Below the pieces are notes generated by a model that saw nothing but the letters and a program-made list of their open reading frames with translations, made no database searches and was not told where the DNA came from. From NCBI GenBank assembly GCA_017646555.1, contig JAGCMG010000103.1, positions 1 to 7,160 of the forward strand: 7,160 nucleotides of DNA. Reading direction: 5' to 3'. The position numbers and the translations under genes were made by a program. Below, piece by piece: positions 1 through 6,244 of the stretch (position 1 is the first letter of the stretch; every line of letters begins with the position of its first letter). This stretch comes from Clostridia bacterium (GTDB taxonomy: Bacteria; Bacillota; Clostridia; Christensenellales; Borkfalkiaceae).

Positions 1-2043
1 AACAGTACCTGCCGTTACAAAAGATGCATAAATAAATTCTGTAACGATTAAGATTGAGCCAGCAGTGAGTAACGAAATTGAGCCGATACCTTTGAATACG
101 CCACGAACCTTGCCTCTTAACAAGTCGCCGATAATTAAGGTTAAAGCAGCAAGTGCTGAAAGTGCAACAACAGCAAGAAGTATCATTGAAAGAACTTTAC
201 CAGCGCCAGTACTTGCTTGACCAGTTAAGATATCCATAAGATTATCACTTGCAACTAACTTATTGTTTTTACTTTCAACGATAGAGCCGTTTGAAATGAG
301 TAAGTAAAGAACACCAAGACCTGCACCACCACAGATAATGCCCAAGATATATTTTGCACAGAACTTTGATGCAATAGCCCAAAGCACACGCAAAATGCCC
401 ATAAACCAATCAATCATAATAACGATAGCCGATACGATAGATATAATACCAGCAATATAAAGAGCGTCACCCCAAATAGGTTCTAAACCTAAAGAGTTGT
501 TGATTTTAAGAATAGTTAATGCCTTAGGAGTTAATGAAGAGATTACAAATGATGAAGATAAGAGCATAAGTATGCCCGATGCAAGCATCAATAACCCAGA
601 TAACTTAGCAAAGGCACCACCTTTCTTCCATTTACCGTTTTCATAAACGACAGGTCTAACAGGTTCCCATCTTCGCCAATCGTTTTCATCAGTGAAAGGA
701 GCCGTGTATCTGATTTGAGCAATTAAGCCAAAGAGTACTGCGATTATCATAGTAACCATAATGAGAATTGCTAAGATACTAATTGTTGAACGACCTGCTA
801 AACCGAACATTACGTCACGACCGGTAAGTGAGCCAAGGTTTTGAATTTCAATAACAGGTGAGAACGTAAATAATAAGAACATACCTATGCCAACAAGTGA
901 AAGCATAAAGAAACGGTTCTTAATCATATAGTAAACGAAATCTTTGAAAATACTGAGTGCTGATAAAACAATCATACCTAAAGCACTAAGCATTACCCAA
1001 CCACTAACGCCTACCGTTGCAAGTTCAAACGGAGTACCTGATTCAGGCTTAAACGACCATTTATCCGAGAATGCTTGAACTGCGTCAATCTTTGCTAAAA
1101 GTTCAGCGCTCATAGCAGTCTTTGAGAAAAGGTATGTTAAAAAGAGTGAAATACCAGTTAAAATGAAAAATACTGCTTTAACGTTTTTAGATTTTCTTGT
1201 TTGTTCAGCCTTTGCCCTATCAGCCATTGATGCGATAAGAGCGCAAACGAATAAAATAGGAACGATTAATAACGGTAAATTCAAACCAACGCCACTTTGT
1301 AAACCGAAAATAAGCGCGATACCACTAATACTGATAACTTCAGGATAATCAGGCTTAATCATTAAGTCGGTTGCTTTAATAAGCGTTGCTTGATATGCAG
1401 GTAATGCGAAGAACGCACACATAAGTACCGCGCAAACGAAAATTGCACAAGCAGACTTATCCGTCTTAAACATATTGAGAAGACATACAACAAAACACCC
1501 AACACCTGCAATAAGTGAGAAGATTATTGCTGCGCCAAGGAATAAGTTATTACTTGGAAGTTTTGGAATTTCCGTAAGATAAGTATGTTGCGTAGTAACT
1601 GCACCTTGTACACTGATAAATTTACCAGTAGCAGGGTCGTAGTACTTAATGAAATCGTTTTTACGTAAAATTACGAAAAGGACGTAGAAAAGAACGAACA
1701 TGCAAACTGCAAGCATAAAGACCTGGAAGAATGCATCCACCTTATTTTCACCAACTTTTCTAAGCTTAAATATCGTTGCTATAAGCGTATATAAGGCATA
1801 TACAACGGTTAAACCTATCGATGCTAAGTTAATAATAAATTTCATCCCCGAAAGCATAGGCGCTACTAACGATATACCTACGAAAAGTAAGCCTATGATA
1901 AAGTTGAAAACAGCATTGAAAACAAGACGTGTTTTTTTGCCTTGCGGTGTGATGAACGTTGCTTCTAAAATATTTATGGCAGCCAAAATCATCCCTACGG
2001 TTAAAATAGAACTGCCCGAAGCGTTTACTACTCTTTCAAACAT
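1..2043 (-). CDS. Large polytopic membrane protein of unknown function (C-terminus beyond the window)
   Basis: Reading the minus strand from an ATG at 2043 gives 681 codons without a stop up to the window edge, so the 3' end of the gene is missing. The start has AAGGAG seven bases upstream and a strong promoter behind it. The protein is mostly hydrophobic, with about 16 likely membrane segments by eye, for example near residues 42-61, 66-92, 103-126, 167-190, 198-217, 341-363, 377-396, 420-441, 480-501, 525-548, 562-583 and 615-638. Charged Lys/Arg-rich linkers (near 92-101, 275-288, 364-376 and 442-480) fit cytoplasmic connectors, and loops of about 20-40 residues fit outside loops. Segment pairs recur about every 90 residues. 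I see no signal peptidase site, ATPase motif, transporter signature or catalytic motif, and I recognise no family. It is transcribed alone, so its neighbours do not suggest a role. The coding frame is certain; the function is unknown. Confidence 0.85.
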   Translation of the reverse strand, partial: MFERVVNASGSSILTVGMILAAINILEATFITPQGKKTRLVFNAVFNFIIGLLFVGISLVAPMLSGMKFIINLASIGLTVVYALYTLIATIFKLRKVGENKVDAFFQVFMLAVCMFVLFYVLFVILRKNDFIKYYDPATGKFISVQGAVTTQHTYLTEIPKLPSNNLFLGAAIIFSLIAGVGCFVVCLLNMFKTDKSACAIFVCAVLMCAFFALPAYQATLIKATDLMIKPDYPEVISISGIALIFGLQSGVGLNLPLLIVPILFVCALIASMADRAKAEQTRKSKNVKAVFFILTGISLFLTYLFSKTAMSAELLAKIDAVQAFSDKWSFKPESGTPFELATVGVSGWVMLSALGMIVLSALSIFKDFVYYMIKNRFFMLSLVGIGMFLLFTFSPVIEIQNLGSLTGRDVMFGLAGRSTISILAILIMVTMIIAVLFGLIAQIRYTAPFTDENDWRRWEPVRPVVYENGKWKKGGAFAKLSGLLMLASGILMLLSSSFVISSLTPKALTILKINNSLGLEPIWGDALYIAGIISIVSAIVIMIDWFMGILRVLWAIASKFCAKYILGIICGGAGLGVLYLLISNGSIVESKNNKLVASDNLMDILTGQASTGAGKVLSMILLAVVALSALAALTLIIGDLLRGKVRGVFKGIGSISLLTAGSILIVTEFIYASFVTAGTV

Positions 2044-2081
2044 TGAATAACTCCTTGTTCAAACAATTGTGTCAATTAAAG

Positions 2082-2105
2082 CCAAACGGCAAAATCGCCA
2101 TTCGG
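2082..2105 (-). other. Leader hairpin of the polytopic membrane gene
   Basis: In the minus-strand transcript CCGAATGGC (2105-2097) can pair with GCCGTTTGG (2090-2082) around a six-base GATTTT loop. This gives nine pairs, two of them G-U. The hairpin begins only a few bases after the expected transcription start near 2110 and lies about 40 bases before the ATG, so it does not cover the ribosome binding site. There is no U-run directly after it, which argues against a terminator. Its sequence resembles the leader hairpin of the small lipoprotein gene. A 5'-end stabilising structure or a protein-binding site are both possible. Confidence 0.5.
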
Positions 2106-2116
2106 ATACATTATGT

Positions 2117-2145
2117 ATTATACAGCACTAAAAGCAATTAGTCAA
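2117..2145 (-). promoter_or_regulatory. Sigma-A-type promoter of the polytopic membrane gene
   Basis: On the minus strand TTGACT (2145-2140) and TATAAT (2122-2117) are separated by exactly 17 bp. Transcription should start near 2110, giving a leader of about 67 bases before the ATG at 2043. It lies downstream of the phosphodiesterase terminator, so the gene has its own transcript. Confidence 0.8.
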
Positions 2146-2230
2146 TAGGTATTTTGACAAAATTACTTTAAATTTATTTAAATATATATTTTTTAGTAAA
2201 GACAGCACTCAATTTTGTTAATTTTTCACA

Positions 2231-2260
2231 AAAATTAAGGTCACCGAACAAACGGTGACC
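2231..2260 (-). terminator. Intrinsic terminator after the glycerophosphodiesterase gene
   Basis: In the minus-strand RNA a perfect 8-bp stem, GGTCACCG/CGGTGACC, has a six-base loop and is followed by TTAATTTTT. It begins 24 bases past the stop codon at 2285. The stem with a T-rich tail fits a Rho-independent terminator. Confidence 0.85.
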
Positions 2261-2284
2261 TATTCTTCTTATTATTTGATTTGA

Positions 2285-3142
2285 TTATTTTTTAAGTTTT
2301 CTTGCGCCGATTTTATCTAAAATAATACCACAAGTGTAAGGGTCGTCGCACGTAAAGCCGATAGCGCCGTTTTCATATGCTTCTTTATAAACGTTTTCGT
2401 CTACGTTCCAAGCAAAATATACGCAAGGTTTAATGCCCAATATCTTAAAGTCGTCGAAATACATTTTTTCAACGACAGGCGATGTTTTACCCTTTTCGTT
2501 CGACCACCATTTTCTGCAATCAACACCTTTTATATTACCACCGCTTGCAAATAAGCATACTTCATCAATATATGGATACGGGTCAACCACGTCACAACCT
2601 TTCATATGGCTTTTTGGGAAGAAACCGTGAATGGCAATTTCTTCATCTCTATGCTTATTTTTAATCCACGCGCAAAGTGCCGAAGAAAACGTAATTACTG
2701 TAAGTCTATCCTTCCCCCATATGCCGTATTCTTTACATATTTGGAGAGTTTTTTCACAAGAAACGTAAGCAAAATCACCGAATTCTTCAGGATAATCTTT
2801 AAGTTCAAGCAATAATTTTACGTCAGGTCTATCTTTTAAAAGTTCTAAGAGTTCGCATAATTCAGGAACTTTTTCGCCCTTAAATTGTTCGCCAAATTTA
2901 ATACCAGCGTCAGCCTCTCTAACTTGTGCAAAAGTTCTATCTAAAATATGGCCTTCTTTATCGGTAGTACGTTGTAAAGTCGCGTCGTGACAAATAACGA
3001 TATGATAATCACCCGTCATATGAACGTCCGTTTCAATCGCGTCGATATCAAGTTTTAACGCTTCTCTAAAAGCAATCATAGTGTTTTCCGGGAATTTTTG
3101 ACGGTATCCACGGTGTGCCGCTAAAGTTACTTTCGTATCCAT
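2285..3142 (-). CDS. Glycerophosphodiester phosphodiesterase (GDPD family)
   Basis: This 285-residue protein should hydrolyse glycerophosphodiesters to glycerol 3-phosphate and an alcohol, using a TIM-barrel fold and a divalent metal. The family residues are all visible: H10-R11 in the HRG motif, ENT at 19-21, metal ligands E37 and D39, the second catalytic histidine in HD at 52-53, and E113/K115 in the LELK strand. Near the end are W245 in FAWNVDE and GFTCDDP at 262-268, matching the usual W-x-V and G-x-x-T-D-x-P barrel strands. The length is close to that of compact bacterial GDPDs. There is no signal peptide or membrane segment, so a cytoplasmic location is likely. The start has TAAGGAG upstream with good spacing. 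It has its own promoter and terminator, so it is probably monocistronic. The exact substrate (phospholipid head group or teichoic-acid glycerophosphate) cannot be told; the name glpQ or ugpQ would be a guess. Confidence 0.95.
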   Translation of the reverse strand: MDTKVTLAAHRGYRQKFPENTMIAFREALKLDIDAIETDVHMTGDYHIVICHDATLQRTTDKEGHILDRTFAQVREADAGIKFGEQFKGEKVPELCELLELLKDRPDVKLLLELKDYPEEFGDFAYVSCEKTLQICKEYGIWGKDRLTVITFSSALCAWIKNKHRDEEIAIHGFFPKSHMKGCDVVDPYPYIDEVCLFASGGNIKGVDCRKWWSNEKGKTSPVVEKMYFDDFKILGIKPCVYFAWNVDENVYKEAYENGAIGFTCDDPYTCGIILDKIGARKLKK

Positions 3143-3174
3143 AGTTATCTCCTTAGAGTTCGTAATCTTTCAAG

Positions 3175-3203
3175 ATTATATCACAGTTTTAACCTTTGGT
3201 CAA
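3175..3203 (-). promoter_or_regulatory. Sigma-A-type promoter of the glycerophosphodiesterase gene
   Basis: On the minus strand TTGACC (3203-3198) and TATAAT (3180-3175) are 17 bp apart. Transcription should start near 3168, leaving a short leader of about 25 bases with the AAGGAG ribosome binding site. No leader hairpin like those of the polytopic and small lipoprotein genes is present. Confidence 0.8.
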
Positions 3204-3234
3204 TAGCGAAATTATTTTTTTATCGTTTTTTTTG

Positions 3235-3264
3235 CAAGACAAAAGCCACCGTTTAAGTGGCTTT
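3235..3264 (-). terminator. Intrinsic terminator after the small lipoprotein gene
   Basis: In the minus-strand RNA AAAGCCAC (3264-3257) pairs with GTGGCTTT (3249-3242) around a seven-base loop, followed by TGTCTTG. It begins 9 bases past the stop codon at 3274. The U-tract is interrupted, so termination may be less efficient than after tpiA. Confidence 0.7.
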
Positions 3265-3273
3265 CAAATTTTC

Positions 3274-3693
3274 TTAGAACGAAATATCCATTACGTTAAC
3301 TATAATATAAATATTTTTTTCTTCAGCATCCCAACTTTCTTCAGCAACTTCGTATTTCATACTACCGTCTTTATTGCTATAAAGGCTGTAAAGTTTACCG
3401 TCTGCTTGACTCTTAGAAACTAATTGATTTTTTAAGAGTGTATCAATACCGATAAAAGCACCGTTTGATTTATTTACACCACTTAAAGCACCACCACTTT
3501 TAACGGTAAATAAAACGTTGCGATTTTCAGCGTCGTAAGCGATTTTTACGTTACCTTCCATATCAACTTCTTGCAAACAAAAAATAACTTTGCAATCTGC
3601 TTTATTATCAAGGTCTGCAGCACCACAACCAGTTAAAACCATGGTTGCGAAAACCATTATAAACGATAAACATAAAATTAAAAACTTTTTCAT
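3274..3693 (-). CDS. Small lipoprotein of unknown function
   Basis: The protein has 139 residues when started at 3693. That ATG has AGGAG five bases upstream. An in-frame ATG at 3750 lies inside the -10 box of the promoter, upstream of the expected transcript start, so it cannot be used from that promoter. Residues 1-22 form a lipoprotein signal (MKK, a hydrophobic core, then the lipobox LTGC) with the lipidated cysteine at 23. The mature part of about 117 residues should sit on the outer face of the membrane. It has alternating polar and hydrophobic stretches that look beta-rich, a GGALSG segment near residue 70, and ends in VNVMDISF. I recognise no domain and no catalytic motif. It has its own promoter and terminator, and its leader carries a hairpin resembling that of the polytopic gene. 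It is called a lipoprotein with high confidence; nothing points to a function. Confidence 0.85.
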   Translation of the reverse strand: MKKFLILCLSFIMVFATMVLTGCGAADLDNKADCKVIFCLQEVDMEGNVKIAYDAENRNVLFTVKSGGALSGVNKSNGAFIGIDTLLKNQLVSKSQADGKLYSLYSNKDGSMKYEVAEESWDAEEKNIYIIVNVMDISF

Positions 3694-3705
3694 ACTATCT
3701 CCTAA

Positions 3706-3735
3706 AAACGCCAAGCGCAAAATACGCCTACGTTT
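3706..3735 (-). other. Leader hairpin of the small lipoprotein gene
   Basis: In the minus-strand RNA the arm AAACGTAGGCG (3735-3725) can pair with CGCTTG and CGTTT, with one bulged G, around the loop TATTTTG. That is about 11 pairs including G-U pairs. It starts about seven bases after the predicted transcript start. The 3' arm runs into a stretch of five U directly before the AGGAG ribosome binding site, so the fold could influence initiation or act as a weak attenuator. The sequence closely resembles the leader hairpin of the polytopic gene. Confidence 0.5.
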
Positions 3736-3748
3736 CGTTACATAGTAC

Positions 3749-3777
3749 ATTATACATTTTTAATGCCTTTAAGTCAA
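3749..3777 (-). promoter_or_regulatory. Sigma-A-type promoter of the small lipoprotein gene
   Basis: On the minus strand TTGACT (3777-3772) and TATAAT (3754-3749) are separated by 17 bp. Transcription should start near 3742, giving a leader of about 49 bases before the ATG at 3693. This placement rules out the upstream in-frame ATG at 3750 as a start from this promoter. Confidence 0.8.
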
Positions 3778-3908
3778 TACTTTTTTAAATTTTTTTGTAT
3801 TTTTGGGTCAATTGATAATTTTCCTTTATAAAAAATCTAAAAAACTTACCAAAAATGGTCAACTTTCATCATACCGTTATGCGTAAAATCATACCATAAC
3901 AATATTTA
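3778..3908. other. AT-rich intergenic stretch with a short direct repeat
   Basis: This stretch lies between the tpiA terminator and the promoter of the small lipoprotein. It holds poly-T runs and two copies of ATCATACC at 3868 and 3888, exactly 20 bp apart. GTTATG (3876-3881) and CATAAC (3895-3900) form a short inverted repeat in the same place. On the minus strand a weak possible promoter, TTGACC (3862-3857) then 17 bp then TAGATT (3839-3834), follows the repeats. I see no coding region here. Confidence 0.35.
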
Positions 3909-3939
3909 AAATAAAAAAGGCGCTTCGATTGAAACGCCT
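3909..3939 (-). terminator. Strong intrinsic terminator after tpiA
   Basis: In the minus-strand RNA AGGCGTTTC pairs with GAAGCGCCT (nine pairs, one G-U) around a four-base loop AATC, followed by TTTTTATTTT. It starts 14 bases past the tpiA stop codon. The G-U pair becomes a C-A mismatch on the other strand, so the structure fits the minus strand best. It marks the end of the pgk-tpiA transcript. Confidence 0.9.
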
Positions 3940-3953
3940 AAATTATCTAAAAA

Positions 3954-4700
3954 TTAGTCTTTGTAGTTAACGATACAAGCAAAGTCTTCAGCCTTTAATG
4001 AAGCACCGCCGATAAGACCACCGTCGATATTTCTTTCAGCCATAAGTTCTTTAACGTTCTTTGGGTTCATAGAACCACCGTATTGAATACGGAGTGCTTT
4101 TGCAACGTCTTCACCAAAGTTAGCCTTAATAGTTCTTCTGATAAAGCCGATAGTTTTGTTAGCGTCTTCAGCAGTTGCAGTTTTGCCAGTGCCGATAGCC
4201 CAAACAGGTTCGTAAGCGATAACAACGTCGGTAAAATCAGTAATACCTGCTAAACCTTCTAATACTTGTTTCTTTAATACGCGATTAGTTTTGTTCTTTT
4301 CTCTTTCTTCTAAAGTTTCACCAACGCATACGATAGGTTTTAAGCCGTTAGCGAGTGCTTGTTTAGTTCTTGCGTTTACGCTTGCATCAGTTTCGCCAAA
4401 GTATTGTCTTCTTTCGCTGTGACCGATAATAACGTATTCAACGCCGATTTCTTTGAGCATTTCAGCAGAAATTTCACCGGTGAAAGCACCCTTGTCTGCC
4501 CAAGCAACGTTTTCAGCGCCAAGGCGAATTTTGCTACCTTTGATAGCGTCAGCAACTGCCCAAAGGTCGGTGTATGGCACACATACAACAACTTCAGGTT
4601 TTGCTTTTGCTACGAGCGGTTTTAACGCTTCGATAAGTTCAACGGCTTCTTTAGCCGTTTTGTTCATTTTCCAGTTACCTGCAATAATAGGTTTTCTCAT
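3954..4700 (-). CDS. tpiA: Triosephosphate isomerase
   Basis: This 248-residue enzyme interconverts dihydroxyacetone phosphate and glyceraldehyde 3-phosphate in glycolysis and gluconeogenesis, in the cytoplasm and normally as a dimer. Its length is typical. The active-site residues are present: N9 and K11 in GNWKMN, H94 in IIGHSERR, and catalytic base E164 in AYEPVWAIGTGKTAT, whose following residues form the mobile loop 6. The phosphate-binding YGGS near residue 208 and GGLIGGASL near 227-235 are also intact, as is the GAFTGE segment at 71-76. The start has AAAGGA eight bases upstream. It follows pgk by 88 bases with no convincing promoter between, so it is probably the second gene of a pgk-tpiA operon. 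A hairpin lies between the genes, and a strong terminator follows. Nothing is missing or truncated. Confidence 0.98.
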   Translation of the reverse strand: MRKPIIAGNWKMNKTAKEAVELIEALKPLVAKAKPEVVVCVPYTDLWAVADAIKGSKIRLGAENVAWADKGAFTGEISAEMLKEIGVEYVIIGHSERRQYFGETDASVNARTKQALANGLKPIVCVGETLEEREKNKTNRVLKKQVLEGLAGITDFTDVVIAYEPVWAIGTGKTATAEDANKTIGFIRRTIKANFGEDVAKALRIQYGGSMNPKNVKELMAERNIDGGLIGGASLKAEDFACIVNYKD

Positions 4701-4724
4701 AAATCAAGTCCTTTAAATTTTATT

Positions 4725-4761
4725 TTTTTGCAAAATGGCGATATACGCCACCTTGCAAAAA
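4725..4761 (-). other. Intercistronic hairpin between pgk and tpiA
   Basis: In the minus-strand RNA 16 bases ending in GGTGGCG (4761-4746) pair along their whole length with 16 bases beginning CGCCATTTTGC (4740-4725), around a TATAT loop. Two central pairs are G-U; on the plus strand they would be A-C mismatches, so the fold suits the pgk-tpiA transcript. The full stem is followed by A-rich sequence, not a U-run, so it is not a simple terminator. The inner TGGCG/CGCCA stem is followed by TTTTGC and could cause partial termination. Protecting the 3' end of pgk mRNA or setting the pgk:tpiA ratio are possible roles. Confidence 0.6.
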
Positions 4762-4788
4762 TGATTTTTTGTAAATTAGTGCCTATAA

Positions 4789-6102
4789 TTATTTATTGTT
4801 AAGGCATTCAATACCAGGGAGTTTTTTGCCTTCGAAAAGTTCTAACGAAGCACCACCACCGGTAGAAATATGGCTCATCTTATCAGCAAAGCCAAGTTGA
4901 GCAACTGCAGCAGCCGAGTCACCACCACCGATAATGGTAGTTGCGCCTTGCGCGTCTGCAAGTGATTTAGCAACAGCAATAGTACCTTTTGCTAAGATTG
5001 GGTTTTCGAACACGCCCATAGGGCCGTTCCAAATAACGGTTTTAGCGCTCTTAACAGCGTTAGCGTAAAGTTCTTGAGTTTTAACGCCGATATCAAGGCC
5101 CATCATATCAACAGGAATATCTACAACGTTTTCTGTTTCAATTTCAGCGTCGATTGGGTCTGGGAAAGACTTAGTAACGACGGTATCGATAGGAAGATAA
5201 ATTTCTTTACCAAGTTCTTGTGCTTTAGCAAGCATTTCTTTACAGTAGTCGATTTTTTCGTCGTCAACTAAAGATGCGCCTACTTCTTTACCTTTAGCCT
5301 TTAAGAAGGTATATGCCATACCACCACCGATAACTAAAGTATCGCATTTTTCTAAAAGGTTAGAAATAACGTTTAACTTATCAGCAACTTTTGCACCACC
5401 TAATACAGCAACGAAAGGTCTTTCAGGTGCTTCAAGCGCGCCACCCATAACGGTGAGTTCTTTTTCGATAAGGAAACCACAAACGGCTTCTTTAACAAGA
5501 CCGTATTCAGCGATTGCAGCAGTAGTAGCGTGTGAACGGTGTGCAGTACCGAAAGCGTCGTTTACAAATACTTCACCATCGCAAAGAGCAGAAAGTTTTT
5601 TGCAAAGTTCTTCATCTCTCTTTTCTTCACCTTGTTCAAAACGGGTATTTTCTAAAAGCATAACTTCACCGTCTTTAAGGTCTTTAGCAAGAGCGAAAGC
5701 AGTTTCACCAACAACGTCGTTAGCAAACTTAACGGTTACGCCAAGTTTTTCAGAAAGTCTTTCAGCAACTGGCTTAAGAGTGTACTTGTCAGCATCTTTT
5801 AACGCTTTTTTAAGCATTTCAGCTTTTGCAGATGCTTGTTCTTCAACAGGCATTTTTTCTAAAGCCTTCTTTTCTTTTTTGGTAAGACCGAAACCAGGGG
5901 TTAAAATGTTGTGTGGCTTGCCCATATGTGAACAAAGGATAACCTTTGCACCACCGTCCATTAAATACTTAATGGTTGGTAAAGCACCGTTGATACGATT
6001 TTCATCAGTGATAACGCCGTCTTTCATTGGTACGTTAAAATCGCATCTAACTAAACATTTTTTACCTTTAACTTCAATGTCCTTGATTGATTTCTTGTTC
6101 AT
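4789..6102 (-). CDS. pgk: Phosphoglycerate kinase with an enlarged N-domain loop
   Basis: The enzyme transfers phosphate from 1,3-bisphosphoglycerate to ADP, giving ATP and 3-phosphoglycerate, in the cytoplasm. The ATG at 6102 is chosen (437 residues): GGAGG lies eight bases upstream and the protein then begins as the family does. An in-frame ATG at 6132 would add ten unconserved residues. N-domain substrate residues are visible: R19, D21 and N23 in VRCDFNVP, R36, H59 in SHMGKP, R154 in ENTRF and R189 in DAFGTAHRSHAT. The C-domain has GGAKVADK at 235-242, GGGMAYTF at 259-266, WNGPMGVFE at 358-366, GGGDS at 392-396 and STGGGAS at 413-419. Between P63 and Y107 is a Lys/Glu/Ala-rich, probably helical stretch where most bacterial enzymes have about seven residues, so about 36 are extra. 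K62 replaces the arginine often found there. It is the first gene of the pgk-tpiA operon; no gap gene is next to it. Confidence 0.98.
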   Translation of the reverse strand: MNKKSIKDIEVKGKKCLVRCDFNVPMKDGVITDENRINGALPTIKYLMDGGAKVILCSHMGKPHNILTPGFGLTKKEKKALEKMPVEEQASAKAEMLKKALKDADKYTLKPVAERLSEKLGVTVKFANDVVGETAFALAKDLKDGEVMLLENTRFEQGEEKRDEELCKKLSALCDGEVFVNDAFGTAHRSHATTAAIAEYGLVKEAVCGFLIEKELTVMGGALEAPERPFVAVLGGAKVADKLNVISNLLEKCDTLVIGGGMAYTFLKAKGKEVGASLVDDEKIDYCKEMLAKAQELGKEIYLPIDTVVTKSFPDPIDAEIETENVVDIPVDMMGLDIGVKTQELYANAVKSAKTVIWNGPMGVFENPILAKGTIAVAKSLADAQGATTIIGGGDSAAAVAQLGFADKMSHISTGGGASLELFEGKKLPGIECLNNK

Positions 6103-6122
6103 AAGAAATTCCTCCGTACATA

Positions 6123-6152
6123 ATTTTATCATAATTTCGACTGAATTTTCAA
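6123..6152 (-). promoter_or_regulatory. Possible second, proximal promoter of pgk
   Basis: On the minus strand TTGAAA (6152-6147) and TAAAAT (6128-6123) are 18 bp apart, with a TG one base before the -10 box (extended -10 form). It would start transcription near 6117, just before the GGAGG site. It is weaker in the -35 region than the distal promoter and may not be used. Confidence 0.4.
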
Positions 6153-6160
6153 TCTATTAT

Positions 6161-6189
6161 ATTTTAACGCTAAAATTAAATATTGTCAA
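6161..6189 (-). promoter_or_regulatory. Main promoter of the pgk-tpiA operon
   Basis: On the minus strand a consensus TTGACA (6189-6184) is followed after 17 bp by TAAAAT (6166-6161). Transcription should begin near 6154, giving a leader of about 50 bases. Its -35 box lies 55 bp from that of the divergent lipoprotein promoter, so the two could share regulation. Confidence 0.7.
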
Positions 6190-6244
6190 TAATATTTGAA
6201 TAATTGTTGGCTATTTTATATTGTTAATGTATAGCAATTATTTA

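Noticed and set aside
1700..2050. A 116-codon plus-strand open frame opposite the start of the polytopic gene
   Set aside because: It lies inside the better supported minus-strand gene, has no promoter or ribosome binding site and no recognisable domain.
2122..2209. ACAGCACT present twice, 80 bp apart, one copy touching the -10 box of the polytopic gene
   Set aside because: Eight bases repeated once without symmetry or further copies is weak evidence for an operator.
3694..3750. A 19-residue N-terminal extension of the small lipoprotein from the ATG at 3750
   Set aside because: The ATG overlaps the -10 box and lies upstream of the expected transcript start. The start at 3693 has a ribosome binding site and gives a normal lipoprotein signal.
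6103..6132. A 10-residue N-terminal extension of pgk from the ATG at 6132
   Set aside because: No ribosome binding site precedes it, the residues are not conserved in the family, and GGAGG is well placed for the ATG at 6102.
5453..6199. A 248-codon plus-strand open frame antisense to pgk
   Set aside because: It lies opposite a clearly conserved enzyme, has Ser/Ala-rich composition typical of an antisense shadow and shows no ribosome binding site or family motif.
6201..6240. Imperfect inverted repeat GCTAT/ATAGC in the divergent intergenic region between pgk and the TasA-like gene
   Set aside because: The arms are only five bases with a 16-base gap in AT-rich DNA, which is expected by chance.
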